From: Monosporascus cannonballus | Taxonomy: Eukaryota; Ascomycota; Sordariomycetes; Xylariales | DNA length: 64,000 nucleotides | Assembly: GCA_004154925.1 (NCBI GenBank) | Contig: QJNS01000019.1 | Location: 1 to 64,000, forward strand | Reading direction: 5' to 3' | In this document: positions 49,278-61,304 of the stretch, piece by piece | Numbering within the stretch: the stretch's first letter is position 1 | Layout: the number at the start of each line of letters is the position of its first letter | Notes under the pieces: model-generated | Seen by the model: only the letters and a program-made list of their open reading frames with translations | Databases searched by the model: none | What the model was told of the DNA's origin: nothing | Program-made: the position numbers and the translations under genes

Positions 49278-50863
49278 ATGGATGGACCAGGCAGTCAGTT
49301 GTTCACGTCAGATCCTCTGCAAGGAATCACCAGTATTGACATACCACGACTCCTGCAGGGAAAGGTCAATGTGGATGATGTTGAGACGCATAATTCTGAA
49401 AAGGAGTATCGCGATTGGGTGGAAAAGGCAAGCACATTTCCCAGGACCATCATATTTGCGCCGCTGGGGAGGTATTGACAGACAAAGCAGTGCCAACTTT
49501 CTCCGACTAACCATCGTGAGCCGTGCATAATCCTTGTCATGCACCGAAGACTCACAACGAAAGACGGGGAGACGATCCATACTATGGCTCTTCCGTATGG
49601 AGAGGAAACATTTCGTCTTGCTTGCCAACGACTATTCCAGCACAGGTCCATAACTCTACCTATAGGCAGAAAGTCAACTGCTGTTTTCAACATGAAGCCA
49701 GTGGTCTGGGAACCCCAAAGCCCATCGATTGGTAAGATCGATTCAGTTCTCATATGTGTTGCATAGGCTACATCTAGTACAGAGGGGAAACATCTATAGG
49801 GACGAGACTGATACAAGCTCAACAGTTTACAATTGCAAATCCGACACCGAATCACCTGCCGGAGAGAATGACATTGCAATGTCTACGACTTGCTTCACTG
49901 GCAAGCACATCACATTTGCAGTCATGTATGGCTGCACGGAAAGTGTTATGCAAGATACCATGATGTGGCTGAAACGACTAAAAGGCTCAGGGAAGATCTC
50001 AGCCTTCCATCCTCTCATACTCCCTATGGTTTTTGCGGAGTTCGAGCGCAAGCGCCTCCTCAACATGCTAGACCGACAAGGGAGCCACCTCAACCAAAGA
50101 ATCATCGATATGGAGAACAAGCTTACAGGACGACTGTACGGAGACGACCGGAACATCACGGAAAGAGACTGCGAAACCACTAAACTGTGGGTTGACGTGA
50201 GCCGGTTGCAGAATGGGCTGCAAAGCCTTAAGGCAGAGCTTATGTCCATGATTGACCACTTGGATACACTCTCGAAGAATGAATTGGGGCCAGGGGAAAA
50301 CGGGTCAGATAACCACAGCAGAGAACGAGAAGCTGGGAGTGCGATACGGTCGAGGCTCTTGGAGATGGTCACCGAGTTCGATAGCAAGATTAGACATTGC
50401 GAAGGTCTTCTAGGAGGCATAGCGCTAGCCACACAAATGGTGAGTATTCGCATGTCAATAAGTGCAAGATGCTAATAACGTGTACCATGTAGGAGTGGAA
50501 CTATTACTCGAGGAGGGACGCAGGCGCAACCATTGAGATTGCGGTCGCCTCTAAACGAGATAGCTCGCAGATGAGATATATATCATACCTAGGAATGATG
50601 TTTCTCCCTGGCACATTCCTTGCAGTGAGTTTTCTTCGACCAATGATACCACAAAAACTAAATACTAAGCTAATCCGTGCCAGACCATGTTCTCAATGAC
50701 ATTTTTCAACTGGATCCCGCCTGACAGTAACGAGACCATTTCACCCTGGGTTTCTATTTATCTCGGAATGACCGTAGTTTCCACTGGCTGTATTATCTGG
50801 TACTACAGAAAGCAGATGAGAAGGAAAGTAGACAGTGGAGTTGAATGGGAAGAGAAGGTGTAG
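49278..50863 (+). CDS. CorA-like membrane protein, possibly with a damaged 5' part
   Basis: The 3' three exons are well supported: 49778-50439, 50493-50624 and 50684-50863, all phase 0 between them (introns 53 and 59 bp). They hold HPLILPMVFAEFERKRLL, a long coiled-coil-like helix (WVDVSRLQNGLQSLKAELMS), then EWNYYSRRDAG and RDSSQMRYIS. The C-terminal membrane segments are YLGMMFLPGTFLATMFSMTF and VSIYLGMTVVSTGCIIWYY. This matches fungal CorA-like Mg2+-transporter-domain proteins; the GMN signature is absent. Upstream, 49550-49731 joins through a 46-bp intron (GTAAGA...CTAG). The first block, 49278-49471, is open but followed by an in-frame TGA (49476-49478). It can be bypassed only by a 78-bp intron with a weak AAG acceptor, which gives 449 aa in total. 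Otherwise the gene carries a nonsense mutation or starts at ATG 49539. Confidence 0.7.
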
Positions 50864-52596
50864 TGCAAAGGGGGCACATAGGGTCTAACGGCTTACGAGA
50901 GTTACGACGGTAACGCAGTTACGACTATGATGACACTTATGGCATTATACCTATTTAATGAGACACTACGATTGACAGTGGATTCCGAAGCCACCGCTAG
51001 TGTCCTATCCAAATTTTAATCACATTCGAAGGAGAATTCATTAATAACCGTAGTGGTCCCATGCCGGGGAATAGTACTAAGCGATCGAATCTCTGAACAC
51101 GGAGGACCGTAGAGTGGTGCCATAGTAATTGGGCCAAGTCTATCGCCTCTGTATATAGTTGAGCATATTATGGAAAAAGCAAAGAGTCATTCCCTGGCAG
51201 ATCCCGGCCATAGTGACCAAGTCATCCCTTATACCTACGGGCAAAGATTGAATGTTAATAATCAACATTCAACTCGTGATAATGGGAGTTATTTTACTTA
51301 ACGTTTATGACTACGCAGCTTCTATAAAAGATTAAGCGTAAAATGCATAAGGTCTGTCTGTTGGCTTTACTAAACACAGCTATAACCTGTCTAGTATTAC
51401 TTACTCGAAACTCCTAAAGTGTTGACTTTTAAGCGAAGGCATGATACAGAGAGCTTTGCTGAAGAAACGAGATGTCTGAAAGTGTCCAAAATACCACATA
51501 AAGAATGAAGTTCGTCTTGAAGCTAACTTCGGGACACCACTAAGTCCGGGCTTCATTAAAGGGGACCAGGCCACAGATCAATTACCTGGATCTTTGTTCC
51601 ATAGTATGTAGGACAAGGTAGAACTTATGATGGGCTTTCCTCTGTAGTTACGTGTAAGGGGACAATTCCAGGCTGTTGTAAACCTAACCAGCGTAAATAC
51701 ATATGAGTCGAGGACTCTGAATAGCTATGATGAGGAGGCGCTTCATGCAGTAGGGGTTTCTCGCACATTGCGAACATTCTGCTCCTCACTTAGCTAGCGC
51801 TATGAACAAGCGGTTCGCGAGTACGTCAACTCAGGGCAGAACTTGCCAAACATGCTCGACGGCGATCCATCCGGAGACTGATCCTCATCATTGATGCGAC
51901 AAGGTATCGCCAATACCCGAGTTGACAACTTGTTAAGCCAACCCAAGTACGCCGGTGCTATCCCGTTCAAACTTCGGCACTACTGCGGAAGACACGCCAA
52001 CATGCGTAACCAAGCATTCGTAGTGCTATATAGCAAATATGTAGGTATTCACGATGTTGGGAAAGGAGGTGAGACGTAATTATGGGGCGGTCTTGTTGAA
52101 CTACTGACTTTAGGCACCTTGTCTGTTCATAACTAGATTGTCTTGTCTAGCGTGGGTAGTTGCACGGCGTACCAGTAATACAAGGAGAACCCTTGCGCTG
52201 AGTGGCTCTTGAAGTTAGAGATTATCACGACCTTCCTGATTGCTCATGGGGTCTTTCTTGGCCCTGCCCTTTCGGCCGACATTGCCCCGTTGCCCCGCAT
52301 TCCCCAAATCCAGATTCATGATATTGTCGTTTCCCCATAGCCCCAGACCATTCACTCGGCGCGGTACTTCATACGGCAGTAATCAGCGACCACGGCCTTG
52401 ATCGGCCATTGGGGCCGTCGGCAACCCCCGTTTCCACAGTGGTTCTTTCTTGCCGCCCTGGGATATATAGGGTCCATGCCCATTGTCGACAGCGAATGGA
52501 GTTCTATCCCATACGAACTGTCGCAATACCGACTGTTATCGAAAACCAACGTCTCGCATTGACATCTGTCGGTACCGGCGCAGCGCAGTTAGCAAG
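50864..52596. other. Intergenic stretch upstream of the MFS transporter
   Basis: No supported gene. A perfect 9-bp-stem hairpin lies at 51248-51272 (TTGAATGTT ... AACATTCAA, 7-nt loop). The right end holds the transporter promoter. Confidence 0.55.
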
Positions 52597-54181
52597 ATGG
52601 GCGCGAAGGAATTCTTCAAGAGGAGGTCCCTCAGGGCCCCCGATGACAAGCGGACCAAAGCTGCCGAGTTGACGCTGAGAGAGTCGCTCTACCCCATCTG
52701 CTTAGTCACGGCCCTGTTCTTCCTTTGGGGCTTCAGTTACGGGTTGCTCGATACTCTGAACAAGCACTTCCAGAATGCTCTGGGTATCAACAAGGCACGA
52801 TCTTCTGGCCTTCAAGCTGCGTACTTTGGGTGAGTTTTGCCCTGAGCCTTCCTTATCTTTGCCCGCCGACCCCGCGCGTTTGTCTGACATATGGCGTTAC
52901 AGCGCTTACCCCCTTGCTTCTCTCGGCCATGCCAACTGGATCTTGCGGCACTACGGTTATCGGGCTACCTTCATCTGGGGTCTGTGTCTGTATGGTATGT
53001 TCCACGCAAGCAATTCGTCATGGGCACCTATCTGACAAAACTGGGCTAGGCATTGGAGCCTTGGTTGCTTGGCCTTGCATTGTGGCCAGATCCTTCGAAG
53101 GCTTCTGTGTCGCCATCTTCATCATTGGTAACGGGCTCGGCTCGCTCGAGACAGCGGCCAACCCTTACATTACCGGCAAGTGACAATACCCGTGTGTTAT
53201 TAATCCTGCTAATAGTTATGCCCAGTCTGCGGCCCTCCCCGCTATGCCGAAATCCGCATCAACCTCTCGCAGGCCTTCAACGGAATCGGGACCGTGGTGG
53301 CCCCTGTGATGGGCTCCTACGTGTTCTTCACATTCGACGATGAGACAGCCCTTCGGAATGTCAACTGGGTCTACCTGGCTATCGCCGTCTTCGTCTTCCT
53401 GCTGGCCATTGTGTTCTTTTTCTCAACCATCCCGGAGATTACCGACGCCGATATGGCCTTTCAGGCGAGCGAAACACACGTAAATTCTGACGTCAGACCG
53501 TTCTGGAAGCAGTACCGACTTTTCCATGCCGCGTTCGCTCAGTTCTGCTACACCGGCGCCCAGGTCGCAATCGCTGCATATTTCATCAACTACGCGGCTT
53601 ACACAAGGAGCAACACCAACGACGCTCTAGCATCGCAGTTCCTCGCCGGCGCACAGGGTGCGTTCGCTGTCGGCCGATTTTTCGGTGCGTGGATCATGAA
53701 GTACGTCCGTCCGCGCTGGGTCTTCTTGGCTTTTTTGACGGCCTGTATCATCTTCATCGCACCGTCTATCACGCAGAGGGAGAACGTGGGTATCTCGATG
53801 CTCTTTGTGACGCTGTTCTTCGAGTCCATCTGCTTCCCGACCATCATGGCCCTAGGCATGCGAGGACTCGGCCGCCACACCAAGCGGGGTTCTGGATGGA
53901 TCGTTGGCGGCGTTCTCGGCGGTGCTGTGGTCCCGCCCCTGACTGGATATGCCGCCGACAAGCGCGACGCCGGTTTTGCTATGATCGTCCCTCTGATGTT
54001 CTTCATCGTTGCGGAATCATACGCCTTAGCCGTCAACTTCATCCCCGCATACCGCGACCCCGCCGATGCCTTCTCGACTACCGAGGTCGGCCTGAGCCGT
54101 CATACAGATGAGGAGAGTGCTGACGCAGGTGTGCTCAACGATGAGAAGACCACGAAGGCCATCGAAGCTGAGAAAGCATAG
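52597..54181 (+). CDS. MFS sugar transporter, L-fucose permease (FucP/FHS) type
   Basis: Four exons (52597-52829, 52903-52994, 53050-53175, 53226-54181) give 468 aa. Introns are 73, 55 and 50 bp. The third starts with GCAAGT, a GC-AG intron required to keep the frame. Conserved FHS-family stretches are visible: LFFLWGFSYGLLDTLNKHFQ, LQAAYFGAYPLASLGHANWI, NGLGSLETAANPYITVCG, then INLSQAFNGIGTVVAPVMGS, and FAQFCYTGAQVAIAAYFINY. About twelve membrane segments are expected. The central loop contains SETHVNSDVRPFWKQ. The C-terminal tail is hydrophilic and acidic. Bacterial relatives are H+ symporters of L-fucose or related sugars in the plasma membrane. Fungal substrates of this subfamily are not predictable from sequence. 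The start ATG at 52597 (MGAKEFFKRRS) gives a normal short cytosolic N-terminus. Confidence 0.92.
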
Positions 54182-54883
54182 AAATGGGGTGAAGATCAGG
54201 TTGAAGGGGGTCGAATGCTGTGTTCTTCTCTAAGCCAAGGCCATAGCGCATCCGCTGCCGCCTTCCAGCTTAGCGACTCAATCGATGAGATCCGAATAAT
54301 CACAGGCTTTAATCATTTATCAGTGAATAACCAACGGTTGCAATTAGCCGAACACTTATTATTCGGTTCCCGTATTTCAGCAATTGGGCATAATCGTGGA
54401 CTGATAATTTGGCCGGCCCTACGTGCCCAATTACGCATCGTATAGGAAAGCAAAGGGCGTTGTCCAGTCAGTGATGGTAATTCAAATTGAATGGATAGAG
54501 ACCTATGTAAGTCTATAGCATGTTCAGAGGTTCGGAGACCTATCCTGGAACGCCTTCAGGGTGCCACCTGAATGCAGACCTGCCGTTCCATATATGCCCC
54601 CTCCACCATGCTTCCTCCCAGCCCGTATTATCCTTACCACGTCGCAGAACACGATAAAAGAAGAGGTTGCTTGTTGACGGAAGGACCACGAGCCACAGGG
54701 TATGTCCACTGTTCAACGCCTGAAACACCTACACCACGGGTAGAGGTCAACTCAAGGAAAGGGGGTACTGGAATCCATGCACAACCAACTCGTTATCCCA
54801 TGGGCAATGCTTTTTTTACTGCAACTCCAACCCAAAACGCAACCGGGCGACCTAGAAGGTGTAAAACCAGATCAGGCGCCGTA
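54182..54883. other. Convergent intergenic stretch
   Basis: 3' regions of the MFS gene and the Cys-rich membrane protein gene. Small overlapping frames are not supported as coding. Confidence 0.6.
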
Positions 54884-56628
54884 TCACTCTTTGTTCCTAC
54901 GATAAGCCTCAGTAGGCGTTGAGCTCACAGAAGAGTCCCCCCTTTTCAGTCTCGCCGCAGCCTCTTCAAGCTGGCGAGATACCATCGAACTTGTCGTCGA
55001 GCTCTCTCGGTCGAGTCTTTCGGCGGTCTGCCCGACGGCTTGGTCTGGAGGTCCGTAGTAACCATGCAGCTCGCCGAACTCGTTAACAGTGCCCAAGACC
55101 ACCGCGGCAGCCGCACTCTCGCTCCGCCCCCTCGCAGCTCCACCGCTGCTCTTTCTGGCGTGGGTAATCGATGTCCGCGCTGCGCTGGTGCTCGACCGTC
55201 GGCGATTCGCCTGCTCGACGGCCTCGCTCTCGAGTTCCGCCTTGGCGGGCCCGTCCACGGCGCTGCTGCTAAGCTCGCTCGCGTTGCTCCAGTGTCGGCT
55301 ATGGGACCCCTGGGAGTCGTAACTGACCCGCTGGGTCTGCTGCGAATACCGCGAGGCGTCGTGCGCAGCACGAGATGAGTCCATGCTGTGGCTGCGACAT
55401 TCTGACGGCGCCTCGGATATGGTCGTTGGGTTGTAGGGTCCGGGCCAGGCTGGCGGCGTTGTCGAGGTCGAGGGCACCTTGGGTGTGCGGCTCGGCGACC
55501 GTTCTGTGAAGGAGTCATCAGACCTTGAGCGGATGTGGGAGGGTCGGATGCTAGGGCTCTGCATCAGGGGGTCAGCGTCGAAACCGTCGACCTCAGAGAT
55601 TGTCGGTTGCCCAAAGCTTGGTTTGTGAGACCGTTGATGGCCGCTGGAATCGTCGCGTTTGGACGATTCTGCCTTCGCTACAGCTTTCTCGGTCTGTTTC
55701 AGCTTTCGAATGATTAGGAAGGCAGCCACTATGACGACAACCAAGACGATGACAACTCCAGCAATGATGCCCCCAAGCTGGGGCTTCGTGAGTCCACCAC
55801 TGCCTTCGGGCTCGGCTGTCTGGATTGCAGGCAGCTTCGAGACAGTGCTCTGGAGCAACCAAGGTGAAGTATTGGTTGGGTCAGATGTTCCTGGCCCAGG
55901 GCCCGGGGTAATAACCGTCTCTTCCGTGACAGTCGTCGTGATCGTATCTCCGTCAGAGTTCGTGGTCGTCATAGTTGTACTGACTGGAAAGGTAGCCGGA
56001 TCTGTTCGGAAACAATAACCATTACCGCACTCCATTCCAGATCGACCTAAGAGTCATGAGTACCAGATTCAACCGTACTATATCATGAATGAAAAAGGGG
56101 CTGCTAAGCGCTTACAGCAACCTCCGCTGGGGCAGTTGTAATAACCTGCCGGGCATGATATCGAGTATGGAATTCCTTCAGGGAGAATGCATTGACTATT
56201 GTCGCCGCATATCGTGCCCACGGGGCAGCAGCCTAATTCAGTTGTTAGTATTCTGAGACAAGGCCCGATACTGTATATAGGCTTGGACTTGATGACGACC
56301 TGGACGTACCTGCGCCTTTGTCCAATGGGCAATTATACCAATTAGCCTTTCCGCACGCCGTAGACGGTCCACCACCTCCAAGAATGCAAGAATCGGTATC
56401 GCATGAATATCCATCAGGGCAACAATCGCCACCGGCTTCTGCGGAACATGGGAACCAGCCAGCTAGGGGACAAGAGGCGTCGCCGCGCCTCTGATGGCGT
56501 ATAACTTCGTGTAGCTTTCCCAACCGATCCATCCGATATCTGCCATTATAATTCGCCGACGTTTCTTGCGCTAAGACGGCGACGACTATCAATCCAACGC
56601 ACCCAGAACAGCTCCGTAGTCGTTCCAT
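54884..56628 (-). CDS. Single-pass membrane protein with Cys-rich ectodomain
   Basis: Three exons (56310-56628, 56116-56232, 54884-56046) give 532 aa; introns are 77 and 69 bp, phase 1 in both. The N-terminus is a probable signal peptide (CVGLIVVAVLAQETSA). The ectodomain has three Cys repeats of the form C-P..G-W/Y..C ... CC..G..C....C: CPLAGWFPC...DCCPDGYSC, NWYNCPL...GCCPVGTIC, and CPAGYYNCPSGGCCRSGMEC. The two introns separate them roughly one per exon. A Thr/Ser/Pro stalk (STTMTTTNSDGDTITTTVTE) suggests heavy O-glycosylation. One membrane helix follows (GGIIAGVVIVLVVVIVAAFL) with a stop-transfer IRKLKQ, and then a Ser-rich cytosolic tail of about 270 residues. The topology resembles fungal wall sensors, but the repeats are not a WSC domain. 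A sensor or adhesion role is inference. Confidence 0.85.
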
Positions 56629-59117
56629 CGTAGAGACTAAGCTTGGTCTTCAACTCCTTAATATTGACCTGATACCACTCAGGCGAGGCTATCGGACGGT
56701 GCTAGGGGATTGCCTACTGCTACTAGCAGACATTATCCTATCCCAGCTGGGATTGAGTGAAGCCACCAGATCGAGTCGATGTTCGAATAGCGTAAGTATT
56801 AGACGACGTCATTTACTAAAGTTAAAGATGGGTGAGTTCCATCAGGCCGTTTAGTCGCGACGAGAGGAAATGTAGTCGGGAAGTCTAGTACTGGGCGCGG
56901 AACTCAGCTGGCAGAGAGGCACGTAGCTGCAGCAAGGGAAAGATCGAGGCAACAAGAGACATATGCCGGATGGGCTTCGTGAAAGTGGATTGTTCGGATC
57001 GCCACGTCCAATAATCGCATAGAACGCGCAACATGAGAAAATTATATCGAAATCACGGATCTTCGCGATGCGTTCCTATGTACGTGCTAACACGGATTCC
57101 CACATGGGGGTCAAGATGGGACTCTGAGAAGATCCATGTTGAAAGCTGCTGGTGGCAGGTATGGGATGGAAGCAATAGGTAATGCCGAGCTGCAATGCTC
57201 CCCCCAAGAGCTGCAAGACCTCATAGTACTCCCGCAACTCCGCCGCTCAAGTGCAACCGTAGAAGGGTGTCGACTCTTCCAGGCCCCCAAAAACCCGCTC
57301 CTTGTCAACCGCGACCTTGGCGTGATTGGCTGGAGTTGACGTGAAGGCTGCCCGCCTTTCTGCATGGTGAGCATGTTGGTCTAACGACGATAAGCCCTAG
57401 CCAACGAGAAGTCAGGTGGAACAGTCCTGTTGGTTGTTCATCTGCCACCTCGGGGCGCCGAGCCAATATCATCATTTGCGGGGACTAGGGTTCAGCTCGA
57501 CTTTCTTTGCAGTCGACAGCTGGACCCGAAAGCCCACAGGAGCGTCGCAGAAAGGACACTTGCCACAGTTGAACAAAACGAAACCATTCCATGGCTGCCA
57601 TGGGAGCCGCAACATATTCAATATCGCGGTAGATGAGCCTGAAGACTGGAAAGTAGCTGAATTAATCCAACTCCCTAAAGTACCTAGTTACACGTTAAAC
57701 GCTCAACTCCTTACCAAACTATCACGTTTTATTTTGGTTCGTCATATGTTGTGTCTACTGTACTCAGGTATCCATCAGGGAACTTATAAAGAGAAGAGCC
57801 GGTATAGCGCTATGAGGTAGGTACTTTATCGCCGCAGGCTCTGCGTATAATAGCTGTGTGACTATGACAGTATTCTGTTGCCATTGTTCTTTGAATAATT
57901 CACTGGATTCAGGTGCAGTTCGGGCTTTTTCCGAATAAGCGGGCATATTCTGAAATACATGTACTGTACCTACCTCGTGTAGGGCTTGTACGCTAGGTAT
58001 TTTCGGGGTGCTAAACGCTCGCACGGACCTTGCGAATTTCATTCCCACGTGTCTGCGAGGTAATCAATTAAGTACTCCGTACCGTCATTGTGTTTTTGAG
58101 ATTTGCTAAATGCACGGACAATAACTTCAGCTACTGGAACAAGGTCGGTGGAGCAAGGGCTGAAATTATCAGCAACCGTCGATTTAGCTCGTCGAGAGAA
58201 AATCTGACCGTTGATCCACATACGGTAAGTTGTACCATTTCCATTAGTATAGTCATTCAGCAACCCATTCTGAAAAGCCCGAACTGCTTCTTATTCTTTG
58301 GTGGAATTCCGGATGGTGACGAGGTTCAATAGTGTACTATTGGTTAAACAAATAATATCGTCGGCTAAATCGTTATTCTTCCAATTCGCGCTATTTCCTA
58401 GGTACACAAGTACGACTCATGAAAAGGGGGACGGTAATTACATATACCGTGGGTCGACGACCCCGCGACTTGGCTGTTGGGGTTCTCCACCGCTTTCCCG
58501 TTTTCGGCTCCAAGGTTATGTAACTATTATGTGGCTTATAGACTCGTTTCCGGATGCAACGCCGTTGGACGTGAATGCCAACCTATGCTCATTACGTATC
58601 TTCTTCCGGGAGACGATCGAAAAAACGCTTCATCCATACGGTAACATGACACCTTTGTCCGGAAACAGAAACCGGAGCCTCGGTTGTCTGTCAATCGGTC
58701 TGGCTTGGGCGGCCCTAATCCGGTCACGGTGTGCTTCTGCATCACTCCCCAATACGATCATGCCTATCCATCTAGAGGTGACGATAGTGATTACTAGGCC
58801 GCTAAACTGATCGCTAAACAGGGTTTCTGTTCCTAGCCCCATCATTACGCTCAGTATTTCGGGCAGACTGTTGCATCTAGATCTCTCTTCTCCGCATCGT
58901 CTACATACCTACCGGTGTTCCACCTCGAAACATTTCTCTCTGAGCCTTTTCCTTTGCATATTCTTGTCTAATCTGCCTAGAATCACGGTTCCCGGGGCCC
59001 CATGGTAGTTGCCTATTGAGACGATCGATGGCATCGTAACACGTTCTGAGGCAGTCTGATGCTACTGCTTGCCTCGGCAATAAGCTGAAGACGAAGATGG
59101 TGTTATGACCCGGTAAC
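56629..59117. other. Intergenic stretch between the membrane protein and the first Zn2Cys6 gene
   Basis: Divergent promoters sit at both ends. Frames at 57416-57820 and 58298-58810 are open but have no motif, no splice partner and overlap antisense frames of equal quality. I do not call them. Confidence 0.55.
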
Positions 59118-61304
59118 ATGCTGTTGTACACGCGACTTGCACCTCCTAAGGTGCCCAAGAGGCGATCTCGAGCAGGTCAGTTTTGTCAACCGAGAGAGCT
59201 GCCGTTGTTGTCTCTAACGCATGCCCCCCCCTTTCCATTGTGCTTAGTACAGCTATCCTTCACGCCGTCTTGAACTTGTAGCTAATACGTGTACTTTCAG
59301 GTTGCACCTTTTGGTAGGTACTCCTACTTCGTCTCTCTCCATCGCTGGCCATAGATGAAAGCCTAACTCGTGCCCGTCGCGGACATAGCAAAGACAAAGT
59401 ATGGCGCCTGTCGCGTAGCTGCATGGTTTGAAGTCCAAAAAAATTTTGATGGATGTGCTCTGACGTGGCATATGTGGAAAACAGAAAAAGAAATGCGATG
59501 AACGACGCCCGCAATGCGCACGATGTTCCGAGAAAGGCATCGAGTGCACATACGAAGCCGTGAAGCCGCGACAACGGAAGAAACGTGAATCTCAGCTCGG
59601 CTCAGCAAATGTCTACCCGACCCTTAGGGATTCGACAGCAGAAGTAGTTCGTTGGCATCGAGACGCGGTTGACGACGCACTCGATATACATGGGTTTAGC
59701 CCAACCGAAAGCACGCAGGATGACAGATCAGTCTTTGCATTCTCCCCCCCCTGCGATGGCATTATGTCTCCAGTCAGCCCTGCCAACTTCGATTGGACCG
59801 CAGAGAATGACGAGAGCCGGTCGCGACAGTTAATCCGGAGGAATTCCAATAGCAGCGTCATATCACAACCACGGTCTCTACCGCCGGATCTTGCCATGAT
59901 CGCCCCCTCGCCTGCGGTATCACCCACGCTAGAATTCTGTATTCCGACCTTTTCAGAATTCTCGGATCGGCCCCATAGGCGGGCGCTGGTCGACCACTTT
60001 TGCAACGTGCTCTCGCACCTCATCGTATTTCGCGAGGAATGCGGCAACCCCTTTCAGCAATTGGTGTTACCCCTCGCCCACCAAAGCTCACCGGTGATGA
60101 ATGCTGTTTACGCATTGGCCAGCGCTCATATGGAGTACCGAGGAGTGAATACTGGGGAGAAGTCTCTGTCATTCCACAATAAAGCCATCCAGGATTTGGC
60201 CAGGCTGATTCAAAGGGAGGACAAAATTAATAAGAACGAGCTCCTAGCCGCCATCATGCTGCTAGTGTATTATGAAGTGGTAAATATTTCCCTGTCAGCA
60301 GTCGAGGCTCGTCATCTAACGCTAGACTCAGCTCGTTCAGCGTGGTCGAACAAATATCGTAGACGGACACCTCAAAGGGGCTCTCACCGTTATGAGCTCT
60401 GCCGATGACTCTAGTCCTACCAGCGTCTTCTTGGAGCGGGTGCGTGGCTACAGGTCGGGTTTCCAGTCACCTAGACATGCTGACGAGATTTCAGGCTTTT
60501 CGGTTTTATGACGTTATCACGGCATTGTCCTTAGGGACCGCGCCTCTCTCAACGGCTCCAGCTGCCGGCTGCCTACTTCCGTTTCCGCTCGACGCCCCTG
60601 CTGCGTCACCGTTGAGCAATGTGGACACCTTGCTGGGGATGTCTACAACGCTATGGCCCATAATGCATCGCCTATCGAACCTACTGTCCTTGAAGACCGA
60701 GCTGGAGAGGGCCATTCGCACCGACCAGGTGTCCAAGATTGCCGTCCTCAAGACGGAATTCGAGACCACGTCCCAAGCCATCGAAACGGCGCTCACACAG
60801 TGGCAACCATGCCTACCACCGAATACGGTTGTTCGGGATGGCGTGCTGGAGATCACCGGGGGTGAAGAGAGCCCGGATAGACCCCGTCTCCAATCAATCT
60901 TAAGTAATGCCATGGCCTACCGGCATAGCGCATTCGTCTATTTATATCGTACTATCTATGGATATTTGCCAGCCTATGCTCTCGTACAGAAGCACGCACA
61001 TGCCGCACTCCGTCACTGTGTCGAGACGACTACTCACAGAGGCCCCATGGGCGCCCTATTGTGGCCGCTATTCGTGGCGGCTTGCGAAGCGATAAGCGGG
61101 GAGGACAGGATATTGGCGGAAAAGGCGTTCACGGAGATCGAGATGCGCCAGGGCATGACCAACATCGAGCAGGCCTGGAAAGTGGTCCGCGAGGTTTGGA
61201 CGAGGCTCGACTTCGTGAGTGCCGTCTCTGACCCCGAAGCGACGCCTGCCGATCTCTGGAGGAGGGTCAGCGCCGAGTTGGGCGTTAATATCGTGTTCGG
61301 ATGA
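59118..61304 (+). CDS. Zn2Cys6 transcription factor (fungal_trans_2 type) with two microexons
   Basis: Six exons: 59118-59175, 59301-59313, 59389-59398, 59485-60279, 60332-60439, 60495-61304, total 597 aa. The zinc cluster is assembled from four exons. C21 and most of C24 come from the 13-nt exon; the end of C24 and KDK come from the 10-nt exon. C31, C38, C41 and C48 come from the next exon ([18 protein letters not shown]). Spacing is C-x2-C-x6-C-x6-C-x2-C-x6-C, exact. A basic linker follows (KPRQRKKR). The rest has the fungal-specific regulatory domain: [15 protein letters not shown] near the start, [25 protein letters not shown] across intron 4, and [13 protein letters not shown] at exon 6. 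Introns are 125, 75, 86, 52 and 55 bp, several with CTAAC or CTGAC branch sites about 20 nt before the acceptor. It should be a nuclear DNA-binding regulator; its targets are unknown. Confidence 0.87.

Noticed and set aside
53599..54042. 147-codon minus-strand ORF over the MFS transporter
   Set aside because: Antisense to conserved membrane segments; no independent motif.
54946..55518. 190-codon minus-strand ORF in another frame of the Cys-rich membrane protein gene
   Set aside because: Out-of-frame shadow of the Ser/Pro-rich tail, rich in Arg/Pro as expected.
59389..59484. ICGKQKKKC at 59467-59493 as the unspliced zinc-cluster start
   Set aside because: It gives C-x6-C, but the first Cys of the pair is Arg and a TGA lies just upstream. 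The microexon model gives exact spacing and normal branch sites.
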